64,000 nucleotides of DNA from Puia dinghuensis (lineage in GTDB: Bacteria; Bacteroidota; Bacteroidia; Chitinophagales; Chitinophagaceae), in assembly GCF_014642875.1 (NCBI RefSeq), contig NZ_BMJC01000005.1, forward strand, positions 310,001-374,000. Reading direction: 5' to 3'. The notes under the pieces were generated by a model. That model ran no database searches. It saw only the letters and a list, made by a program, of their open reading frames with translations, and had not been told where the DNA came from. Position 1 is the first letter of the stretch. The number at the start of each line of letters is the position of its first letter. Both the position numbers and the translations under genes were made by a program. Shown piece after piece: positions 47,001 through 53,742 of the stretch.

Positions 47001-47731
47001 TCCGGATGCACCCCGGGGGGGCCCAGGCCCTCTTCGGCGTAAAAGCCGACCTCGGAACATACGGCAAGGTCATCGGCGCCGGCATTTCCATCGGGGTCAT
47101 CGCAGGTAAGAAATTGTATATGAACGCGCTGGACGGCGGTGACTGGAAATATGGCGATACCTCTGTTCCGGAAGCGGGAGTTACGTATTTTGCTGGTACC
47201 TTTGTACGACACCCGCTGGCCCTGGCCGCCTCCAAAGCCTCGCTGGAATATATGAAGGCAAAAGGCCCGGCCTTGCAACAGTCGCTCACCGACAAGGCAA
47301 AATACCTGGCCGATGCCTGCAACGCCATCTGCCAGCATCATGGCCTGCCGCTGTTTGTAGCTCAATTTGGCTCTCTCTGGAAGCTTAAATGGAAAGAAGA
47401 TATCTCCTATGCCGAACTGCTCTTTACCCTCATGCGAGACAAAGGTATCCATATCCTCGACGGTTTCCCCTGTTTCCTCACCGAAGCGCACAGTCGGCAG
47501 GACGTGGACACCATCATCGAAAAGTTCGGGGAAAGCATCGCCCAACTCATCGACGCCGGCTTTCTCCAAACCAAAATTACCAATCCAACGGTCCTTTCAA
47601 AGAACCCTGACATTAAAGTAGAAGAAACTTCGTTGATCCCCGGCGCCAGATTAGGCCGGGACAAAGAAGGTAACCCCGCGTGGTTCATCAACGATCCTGA
47701 TCGCCCCGGGAAGTATTTGCAAGTGAACTAA
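41072..47731 (+). CDS. Hybrid NRPS-PKS: A-PCP-KS-AT-ACP-aminotransferase
   Basis: A 2219-residue assembly-line protein. Order and visible sites: adenylation domain 1-500 (TSGSTGKSKG near 152; TSGKID near 495); PCP with S552 (LGGNS); ketosynthase about 612-1040 with triad C786, H922, H961; acyltransferase about 1140-1430 with S1238 (GHSIGE) and HAFH at 1334-1337, the malonyl-type signature; ACP with S1562 (GLDSL); a Pro/Ala/Gln-rich linker about 1600-1720; class-III PLP aminotransferase about 1750-2180 with K1999 (YGKVIGAG) and FAGTFVRHPLALAA, typical of polyketide-embedded aminotransferases. There is no starter C domain and no KR or DH. My manual reading of the adenylation code is DVQFMAQVVK, close to published proline codes. 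Expected chemistry: activate one amino acid, extend it with malonate and aminate the beta-ketone, giving a beta-amino acyl thioester for the next protein. Confidence 0.95.
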   Translation: MELSIHSLFDRQFRQTPGLPAVRFGDRILTYADLDREATRLAQAIITRSPNSAAIGISTIRRPEMIVGVLAILRSGKAYLPLDPSYPVDRLQQIVSDSGIDTCLCMRTEEEAVLASLQGLEPMPFDAEASSAADLTVTPQRNPFLAYILYTSGSTGKSKGVCMGHGPLVNLLQWQQRHSTATAGTRTLQFAPLTFDVSFQEVFATLTTGGTLILIEDELRLDPQKLLRFIGTEGINRIFLPFVALQYITEAADASNLFPSCLREVMTAGEQLKITPQVVNFFSALPGATLFNQYGPTETHVVTELVLRGEPASWPPLPTIGTPIDNTGAWILDPENERKRLMPDGAIGELCFSGDCLSEGYLHRPELTAEKYQLWTHPEKGQLRIYRTGDLARYLPDGNIEFLGRMDHQVKIRGYRIELGEIEVVLNQAADVGQAVVVAREDVPGTKRLVAYLVSSNGRKDTPALRQHIARTLPDYMMPAAFVWLDELPHTTSGKIDKLSLPKPEIRRPDLAVLYKAPVSKTETIIATLWAAFLQLDRIGTEDNFFELGGNSLVALKTVAALQQQHGLDLPITRLYQFPTIKALAAWLEDGVTTRLRLPKDHGRRNTGNAADDDIAIIGMAGRFPGASTIEELWTLLKEGKETVSFFTKEELDASIPKDLRNDPDYVPARGIIDGADTFDAGFFGISPRLAELMDPQQRIFLEIAWEALEKTGYLPDTDRFSGSIGVFAGSGNNSYYLNNVIPNKELVDRVGGFQVMTYNEKDYVASRTAYILDLKGPAVSVHSGCSTSLLAVAQAMDSLRKGYCDIALAGGASVTAPIRSGHVYQEGAMLSRDGHCRPFDAEAQGTTFSDGAGVVLLKTRQQAEKDGDTIYAVIKGAGVNNDGGGKGSFTAPSAEGQAGAIAMAIAEAGIDASSISYVEAHGTATPLGDPIEIEGLRIAFGEQEKQQYCALGSIKSNMGHLTAAAGVAGLIKTTLALWHRQLPPSINFSSANPDIDFRQTPFFVNTTLRDWQSTGPRRAGVSSFGVGGTNVHVIVEEAQQPAQPSSTTTRPLQLITFSARTPQSREAYAGRLAAFASATPDPATASRELADIAYTLQTTRANFAARRFILATDEKHLVGQLQQPSPAPSTSGMLEEAPAGVVFLFPGQGSQQVNMGLELYQHEPVFRQAVDECARLLQPIMGEDIREVLYPAQVTPETAGRINNTLYAQPALFVIEYALACLWKSWGITPAAFAGHSIGEFVAAHLAGVFSLEAGLQLIATRGRMMAEQPAGSMLSIRAPHHKITPLLPSTLSLAAVNSPELCVVSGPTDEITAFSILLENQSVQNKTLYTSHAFHSAMMDPVVEPFRQLVASIPLSLPRLPIASTATGKWLSDAEATDPAYWAGHLRATVRFSDAIITLLDNGNRLMLEVGPGKVASVLVRQHRTAKPAAAISSLDTEESTSHYYAILKALGQLWLNGIQPDWKTFYTGQHRRRLELPAYAFEKHPCWVNPPQPPTQVQPTIEAAPAQHTPATDNSTQHTPMRTRELLLRKVKEIMEDASGIELQTADADASFVELGLDSLLLTQVALNLKKSFNLPITFRQLNEEYGSFSLLVAYLDANLPPDPVQQPQATAPMPQPVAATAPVNYIPVAGNNNTVIGLISQQIQLLAQQIALLQGGAPAPAPVVATPQASAAPTFTPAPSTNGKPKTDGELTAEEVVEHKKPFGATAKIDRSARELDARQQSFLDDLVARYTTKTASSKGYTAEHRSYTADPRVVTGFKPQTKEIVYPIVVNRSKGSRLWDLDGNEYIDALNGFGSNMFGYQPDFIVKAIKEQMDKGYEIGPQHELAGPVSKLICEFTGFDRAALCNTGSEAVLGAMRIARTVTGRSTIVAFAGSYHGIVDEVIVRGSKKLKSYPAAPGIMPEAVQNMLILDYGTEETLRIIKERAHDLAAVLVEPVQSRRPEFQPVEFLQQLRTITENAGVCLIFDEVITGFRMHPGGAQALFGVKADLGTYGKVIGAGISIGVIAGKKLYMNALDGGDWKYGDTSVPEAGVTYFAGTFVRHPLALAASKASLEYMKAKGPALQQSLTDKAKYLADACNAICQHHGLPLFVAQFGSLWKLKWKEDISYAELLFTLMRDKGIHILDGFPCFLTEAHSRQDVDTIIEKFGESIAQLIDAGFLQTKITNPTVLSKNPDIKVEETSLIPGARLGRDKEGNPAWFINDPDRPGKYLQVN

Positions 47732-47741
47732 ATAGTAACCA

Positions 47742-50700
47742 TTGGACCAGGGAAATTTAACTAACGACCTTTTGCCGGTAGAATTCGACCCATTCAGCGG
47801 ACCCGAGATACTCCGGATATTGCCTGCCATCGAGCCCCAACTCGAGATCTACATCTCCTGCCGCCTCGGTGGCGAGGACGCCAACCGATCATACAACGAG
47901 TCGGTGTCCCTGCTGCTCACCGGTGCCTTCGACCGCGAAGCCATGGACCGCGCCCTGCAAGATATCATTGCCCGGCATGAAGCCCTCCGCTCGGCTTTCA
48001 GCCCCGACGGCCGCAAGATCATCGTCTTCAGGCAGCTGCCGGTCAACCTTTATTTCGAAGACCTGTCCACCCGCTCGAAATACGAGCAACAGGCCTTCAT
48101 CGACAACTTCTCGCAGCAGGAGGCATGCAAAGCCTTCGATCTGCTCAACGGCCCCCTCTTCCGGATGGCCTTGTTCCGGCTGGGCAACGAAGAACATTTC
48201 TTCAAGCTCACAGCCCATCACATCATCTGCGACGGATGGTCCCTGGGCATCCTCCTTCAGGATTTGGGTAAGCTCTATTCCGCTTATGCAAAAGGTCTCC
48301 TTCCCAACCTGCCGGAAGCCACGCGGTTTAGCCAATACGCACTCGAACAATGGGAATCCCTCGAAAGCCCGGAATATATCGGGACGGTGCAATACTGGCT
48401 CGACCAATATAAAGGCAGCATTCCCGTCCTCGATATGCCCACGGATTTCCCCAGGCCCACCCTGCGCACCTATAAAAGCCAGCGGGACGATTACCCCCTC
48501 GAAGGGTCGCTGGTGCAATCCATAAAGAAACTGGGCGCCGGCGCCGGCTGCAGCATCGTCATGACCCTCATGGCCGCCTTCGAGGTCTTCCTCCATCGGT
48601 TGACAGGGCAGGAAGACATTATCCTTGGCCTCCCGGCCGCCGGCCAATCCAACTCCGGCTACCAAAACCTGGTCGGTCATTGCGTGCACCTCCTGCCCCT
48701 GCGAAGCCAGCCAAAGGGAGATATCTCCTTTCTTGCCTACCTCCGGCAACGGAAACCAAAGATATTCGACGCTTACGACCACCAGCAGTTCACTTTCGGT
48801 AGCCTTCTGAAGCGGCTGCCCATCGCCCGCGATCCTTCCCGCATCCCCCTCGTCCCCGTCGTCTTCAACATCGACATGGGGCTCGACAACGGAGTGGCCT
48901 TCCATAACCTTCATTACCGGATGACTTATAACCCCCGGGAATACGAGAGCTTCGAGATCTTCCTCAACGCCTCGGGCTCCGAACAGGCCCTCACCCTGGA
49001 ATGGTCTTACAATACCCAGCTCTTCAAACCCTCTTCCATCAGCAGGATGATGGACGGTTTCGAACACCTGCTGCGACAGCTCACCACCCAGCCCGATGCT
49101 CTCATCAGAGACCTGCCGGTGATGGATTCCTACGCCCGTAACCACCGGCTCGATACCCTCAACGATACTTCGGTCGACTATCCAAAGGATAAGACCCTCT
49201 ACGCCCTCATCGACCAACAGGCCGCGGCAACCCCCGATCACCCGGCCCTGCTTTTCGAGGGCATCAGCATCAGTTATAAAACCCTGGCCGAAAAGTCCAG
49301 CCGCCTGGCGCACTACCTCCAATCCTGTGGCGTCCATAAAGGCGATGCCGTGGGTCTCGCCCTCGACCGCTCGGCGGAGATGATCATCGCCCTCATCGCC
49401 ATCTGGAAGGCAGGCGCCGCCTATATCCCCCTGGACCCCGCCTACCCCGACGAAAGAATCGAATTCATGTTAAAGGACGCCGCAGCCGGCATCCTGCTCA
49501 CCACCAGTAAATACCGCACCCGGTTCCACTCCCAGGCAAAAAGCCTCACCCTCGAAGATTGCTGGGATAAAATAGCGCATAACCCGGCAACCCCACCCGT
49601 CACGGGCACCGGAGCAGACCTGGCCTACATCCTCTATACCTCGGGGTCTACCGGCACACCCAAAGGCGTGGAGATCGAACACCACAACCTGGTCAACTTC
49701 CTGCTCAGCATGCAGCGTGAACCCGGCATCACCGGCGCCGACCGCCTGCTGGCCGTAACGACCATCTCCTTTGATATCGCCGGACTGGAATTATACCTGC
49801 CCCTCATCAGCGGCGCCACCCTCGTCCTGGCAGACGCCGAGTCGGCAAAGGACGGCCGTATCCTGCTGGACATGGTCCGCATGGAAAAGATCACCATGAT
49901 GCAGGCTACCCCCTCCACCTGGCGGATGATGCTGGACGCAGGCTGGAACAATCACCTGCCCCTGAAAGCGCTTTGCGGCGGCGAAGGCCTGCCAAAAGAC
50001 CTGGCAGAGACCCTCGTAACTAAATGCAGCTCCCTGTGGAATATGTACGGTCCTACCGAGACGACCATTTGGTCCACCCTAAAACAGATTCAGCCCGGCG
50101 ATGATACGATCACCATTGGCCGGCCTATCAACAATACGCGTGTTTATATGCTGGATGAATCCGCCAAACCCGTGGCCCTTGGCGCCATCGGCGAGATCTA
50201 CATCGGCGGCGACGGCGTAGCCCGTGGCTATCACAACCGCCCTGCCCTCACGGCCGAGCGCTTCTTGTCCGATCCCTTCGCAAAAGACGGCTCGAAGATG
50301 TATCGCACCGGTGACCTCGGCCGGCTCCTCGAAACCGGAGACATCCTTTGTCTCGGCCGCATCGATCACCAGGTGAAGATCCGCGGCCACCGCATCGAAC
50401 TGGGCGAAATAGAACACAGCCTCGTCAAACAACCCGGAATAAAAGAAGCCGTCGTCATCGCCCGTGAAGACCGGCCCGGCGATCAGCGTCTTGTCGCCTA
50501 TATCGTTCCGACAGGAAACAGCCTTCCCGAAGGCAGCCATTTCCCCTTGAACGAGCAACGCGAATGGGAAAAAGGCCTGCACAATCTGCTGCCCGCCTAC
50601 ATGATCCCCAACGACTTCATTGCAATGCAGCAGTTGCCGCTGACAGCCAACGGGAAGATCGACCGTAAGGCCCTCCCCCGCCCCGTGGCAAAAACAGGCG

Positions 50701-51863
50701 CCCTGCCAAAAGAATACACCCCTCCTGCCACCGAGCTGGAAAAGATAATCGCCGCCTCCTGGATCCAATCCCTCGGACTCAGCAAGGTCAGCGTCCACGA
50801 CGATTTCTTCGAACTGGGCGGCCACTCCATGATCGCCATCCAGGTAATGACCCAATTGGAAAAAACGCTGGACAAACGCCTGCCGCTGACGACACTCGTC
50901 GAATGCCCCACCATCGCCCAATTGGCCGGACGGCTCGAACAAAAAGATAAAGACCTGTCCTGGAGCTCCCTCGTTGCTATCCGGGCAGAAGGCTCCAAAA
51001 CCCCGCTTTACATCGTCCATGGCGGCGGTCTTACAGTGCTCATCTTCCATGCCCTGGCTATGAGCATGGACCCAGACCAACCCGTCTATGGCCTGCAAGC
51101 AAAAGGACTCAACGGCATCGACGAGCCCCTCGACAATATGGATGCCATCGCCGCTCACTATGTTGCGGAGATCCTTGAACATAACCCGGATGGCCCCTTC
51201 TGCCTGGCCGGCTACTCCTTTGGCGGCTTCATAGCCTTTGAAATGGCGCGCCAGCTCCAGGCCATGGGAAAAGAGGTAAAAATGCTGGGCATCTTCGACA
51301 CCGCCGCCGACAATACCTCGGTACAGTTCGATCCGCTGTGGAAGAGAATGCTCCGCAAGTTCGGCCGCCAGTTTCCAAAACTGCTCTTTATCCTGCAGTC
51401 CCTGGGCAGGCATCCCGGTCAAACGATAAAATACCAATCCTCCTTCTTCCGGCGGAAAATGCGTGTTCCCCTGGAAAAAGTGGGGCTCCTTCACCATATG
51501 CCGAACGAATTGAACACCCTCGAAAATGCCGGTAAGGTCAATGAAAAGATAGAGATCGCCTATCGCGATTATAAGATGGAGCCACTCAACATTTTAGTCG
51601 ACCTCTTCAAGGTAAAGACCCGGCTCTATTTTGTAAGCGACCCCGATTGCCTCAGCTGGCGGCCCTATGCCCTGAAAGGCGTTGCTGTCCATGAGGTTCC
51701 GGGTGACCACAAGACTTTCCTGATGGACCCGCATTACCGCGAAATGGCTGGCATCCTGCAAAGATGCCTCGATCAGCGCACGGCGGCTCCCCGCAAGGAA
51801 CAAAAAGACCCCGTAACCCTGCGGCCCATCATCACCTCCCGCGGAAAGCTTACTGGTTCTTAG
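47742..51863 (+). CDS. NRPS module with release domain: C-A-PCP-TE
   Basis: A 1373-residue terminal NRPS. Condensation domain about 25-450 with intact HHIICDG (159-165); adenylation domain about 480-970 (TSGSTGTPKG near 633); PCP with S1029 (LGGHS); thioesterase about 1085-1350 with S1159 (GYSFGG) and a late histidine H1323 (PGDHKTF). The manually read adenylation code is DILQCGMIWK, close to glycine codes of the DILQLGxIW type. It starts at a TTG 10 bases after the upstream NRPS-PKS, so the pair is co-translated and probably co-linear: the upstream beta-amino acyl chain is joined to the second amino acid, and the TE hydrolyses or cyclises the product. There is no epimerisation or methylation domain. 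Its last 14 bases overlap the convergent methyltransferase gene. Confidence 0.95.
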   Translation: MDQGNLTNDLLPVEFDPFSGPEILRILPAIEPQLEIYISCRLGGEDANRSYNESVSLLLTGAFDREAMDRALQDIIARHEALRSAFSPDGRKIIVFRQLPVNLYFEDLSTRSKYEQQAFIDNFSQQEACKAFDLLNGPLFRMALFRLGNEEHFFKLTAHHIICDGWSLGILLQDLGKLYSAYAKGLLPNLPEATRFSQYALEQWESLESPEYIGTVQYWLDQYKGSIPVLDMPTDFPRPTLRTYKSQRDDYPLEGSLVQSIKKLGAGAGCSIVMTLMAAFEVFLHRLTGQEDIILGLPAAGQSNSGYQNLVGHCVHLLPLRSQPKGDISFLAYLRQRKPKIFDAYDHQQFTFGSLLKRLPIARDPSRIPLVPVVFNIDMGLDNGVAFHNLHYRMTYNPREYESFEIFLNASGSEQALTLEWSYNTQLFKPSSISRMMDGFEHLLRQLTTQPDALIRDLPVMDSYARNHRLDTLNDTSVDYPKDKTLYALIDQQAAATPDHPALLFEGISISYKTLAEKSSRLAHYLQSCGVHKGDAVGLALDRSAEMIIALIAIWKAGAAYIPLDPAYPDERIEFMLKDAAAGILLTTSKYRTRFHSQAKSLTLEDCWDKIAHNPATPPVTGTGADLAYILYTSGSTGTPKGVEIEHHNLVNFLLSMQREPGITGADRLLAVTTISFDIAGLELYLPLISGATLVLADAESAKDGRILLDMVRMEKITMMQATPSTWRMMLDAGWNNHLPLKALCGGEGLPKDLAETLVTKCSSLWNMYGPTETTIWSTLKQIQPGDDTITIGRPINNTRVYMLDESAKPVALGAIGEIYIGGDGVARGYHNRPALTAERFLSDPFAKDGSKMYRTGDLGRLLETGDILCLGRIDHQVKIRGHRIELGEIEHSLVKQPGIKEAVVIAREDRPGDQRLVAYIVPTGNSLPEGSHFPLNEQREWEKGLHNLLPAYMIPNDFIAMQQLPLTANGKIDRKALPRPVAKTGALPKEYTPPATELEKIIAASWIQSLGLSKVSVHDDFFELGGHSMIAIQVMTQLEKTLDKRLPLTTLVECPTIAQLAGRLEQKDKDLSWSSLVAIRAEGSKTPLYIVHGGGLTVLIFHALAMSMDPDQPVYGLQAKGLNGIDEPLDNMDAIAAHYVAEILEHNPDGPFCLAGYSFGGFIAFEMARQLQAMGKEVKMLGIFDTAADNTSVQFDPLWKRMLRKFGRQFPKLLFILQSLGRHPGQTIKYQSSFFRRKMRVPLEKVGLLHHMPNELNTLENAGKVNEKIEIAYRDYKMEPLNILVDLFKVKTRLYFVSDPDCLSWRPYALKGVAVHEVPGDHKTFLMDPHYREMAGILQRCLDQRTAAPRKEQKDPVTLRPIITSRGKLTGS

Positions 51864-52605
51864 CCTTTTCCCAAACGGAGACAAAGCCACCAGTCAGCTG
51901 GTAAGGCAGCACTTCCGCCAGGGCGCAATCCCACTTTTGCAGGATCTTGATCTTTTTGGTAACAAAAGAGAAAGGGAATACATCTTCGATAAAATTGGTC
52001 TTTCCAAACCGGACGATACGGAACGTATTGTCACTGGCCAGCTTCTCCAACGAAGGCCGGGTGAAGAATTGAATATGCGTAAGGTCGTCGGCGTCAGACT
52101 GCACCGTCGTCCCCTTGTAGCCCATGGACTGTTTGAAATTGTTGACGGTCCGCCAAAGCCAGCCGTTCTTCTTCTGCATCCGCTGCACCGGCTTCGTCAC
52201 CAGGCTCTCCCGCGGCCCCTTGCCGTTGGGAACCGTCACCACCAACACGCCATCGTCATGCAATATCTGGTGCAACACCTTCAACAGCTTCCCGGGATCA
52301 TTCAAATGTTCCAAAACCTCGCTGCACACCACCGCATGATAGCGTTGCCCGTCGGCAACCAGTTGCTCGGCGCTGACCACCTCAAACCGGACATTGGGGA
52401 AAGTGTTAAGACTACGCGCCTTCTCGATGGCCTTGGGACTGACATCCACTCCCCGGACAACAAACCCCTTCTCGCCAAGATATCGCGAGATCACCCCGTT
52501 GCCGCAGCCCACATCCAACACCTCGGCCCCTTCGGGCAGGTTGGCCTTCAAGGCATCCACAATAAAGTTCACCCGCTTGATATCGACAGCTTTTTTAAAT
52601 TCCAT
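51850..52605 (-). CDS. Class I SAM-dependent methyltransferase
   Basis: A 251-residue methyltransferase. Motif I is VLDVGCGNGVISRYL (about residues 35-49), followed by the acidic VRGVDVS, and motif IV-like VVCSEVLEHL. The N-terminal half is a UbiG/Methyltransf_11-like fold; the C-terminal half is not recognisable. It is the last gene of the five-gene minus-strand glycan operon, two bases after the GT4, so a sugar or lipid-linked glycan is the likely acceptor. Convergent overlap with the thioesterase-containing NRPS gene makes a tailoring role in that pathway possible but less likely. Confidence 0.87.
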   Translation of the reverse strand: MEFKKAVDIKRVNFIVDALKANLPEGAEVLDVGCGNGVISRYLGEKGFVVRGVDVSPKAIEKARSLNTFPNVRFEVVSAEQLVADGQRYHAVVCSEVLEHLNDPGKLLKVLHQILHDDGVLVVTVPNGKGPRESLVTKPVQRMQKKNGWLWRTVNNFKQSMGYKGTTVQSDADDLTHIQFFTRPSLEKLASDNTFRIVRFGKTNFIEDVFPFSFVTKKIKILQKWDCALAEVLPYQLTGGFVSVWEKAKNQ

Positions 52606-52606
52606 T

Positions 52607-53740
52607 TTATGCTAGAGGTTTATTTAACACATTGGTATATATATCTTCTATCTCCCGGGCCATCCGGATTACGTTAAAACGCCCGCTGATCGTTTCTATG
52701 GCCCTTTGTTGAAATTTTTTCTGCATCTCCCGGTCGTGGCCCAATTGCACCAGCGCCTCCGTCAGGGAAGGCACCAGCTCCCCGGTCTGCACCAGCAACC
52801 CGTTCTCCCGGTGCTTAAGCACTTCTCCCGTCCCATCCACATCCGAAGCAATGATTGCCTTTCCCATAGCCATGGCCTCCAGCAACCCGATCGGCAGGCC
52901 TTCCCAAAGCGAAGGCAATACAAAAATATCAGCCGCCGCCAGAACATCGGGTACATCCTGCCGGAAGGTCTGGAAAGTGATCCTGTCCCCAAGCCCCAGG
53001 TCGGCGCTGAGCCGCAGGGCTTCCTCCCGCAACTCTCCATCCCCCACCATCAACAGGTGCATCCCCGGCACGGCATCTGCCGCCTCCTTAAAAGCCCTGA
53101 TCATGGCCAGCGGCTGTTTCTGCTTGGTAAACCGGGCAATAAAAAGCACCAGCAGGGCGTCGGGCCCGATGCCCAATTCTACCCGCACATCCTTGGAAAC
53201 ACTGGACGGAGAGAATTTTTTCTGATCAATTCCATAATTCACCAGCACCGACTCGAATCCCTTTATATGCTGCTTCCCCGAAACCTGGTTGGCCCGGGAT
53301 ACCGAGATGTTCACCGCCGTCCGGGAGGTAATATAGGTCTCCCCCGCTATCCGCATCCGCCGTAATAACGTCTGCTGATCGGGGTGAAACGACCAGCCAT
53401 GAATCGTATATACAACGGGAATCCCAAGCGACCTCGCAGCCCAGAGAACATTGCTGGCGGCACGCGTACCATGCGCATGAATGAGATCGACCTTCTTCTC
53501 CTTTAACAGCTCCTTCACCTTCCTCCACTTGGTCAGGTCGAAGGGCTTTTCCGTATAAATAACATCCGTCCCAACACCCATCTGCTGCAACCGGTCGATC
53601 ATCGGCCCCTGGGTAAAAGATAACACCACAGGCTCAAAACGACTCTTGTCGAGGTATTCTACCAGATTCAGTAAATGTGACTCGCCGCCGCCGATCTTCC
53701 CCTGCCGGATACATTCCAATACCCTTATTTTATTGCCCAT
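52607..53740 (-). CDS. Glycosyltransferase family 4
   Basis: A 377-residue GT-B protein. It opens IRVLECIRQGKIGGGESHLLNL, the acceptor-side glycine-rich loop of GT4, contains IHAHGTRAASN and VVYTIHGWSFHP, and has the donor-side FVLPSLWEGLPIGLLEAMAMGKAIIASDV with the E-x7-E motif. There is no membrane segment. Spacing to both neighbours is 1-2 bases, so it belongs to the operon starting at the sugar-phosphate transferase (57794). Likely addition of a hexose or similar to the lipid-linked intermediate in the cytoplasm. Confidence 0.92.
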   Translation of the reverse strand: MGNKIRVLECIRQGKIGGGESHLLNLVEYLDKSRFEPVVLSFTQGPMIDRLQQMGVGTDVIYTEKPFDLTKWRKVKELLKEKKVDLIHAHGTRAASNVLWAARSLGIPVVYTIHGWSFHPDQQTLLRRMRIAGETYITSRTAVNISVSRANQVSGKQHIKGFESVLVNYGIDQKKFSPSSVSKDVRVELGIGPDALLVLFIARFTKQKQPLAMIRAFKEAADAVPGMHLLMVGDGELREEALRLSADLGLGDRITFQTFRQDVPDVLAAADIFVLPSLWEGLPIGLLEAMAMGKAIIASDVDGTGEVLKHRENGLLVQTGELVPSLTEALVQLGHDREMQKKFQQRAIETISGRFNVIRMAREIEDIYTNVLNKPLA

Positions 53741-53742
53741 AG

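Noticed and set aside
46016-47569. 517-codon minus-strand open frame antisense to the aminotransferase domain
   Set aside because: Same cause: the plus strand encodes a clear PLP aminotransferase with its lysine and conserved blocks.
51850-52605. Methyltransferase as a certain NRPS tailoring enzyme
   Set aside because: It only overlaps the NRPS gene convergently; its operon context is the glycan gene set, so a glycan acceptor is more likely.
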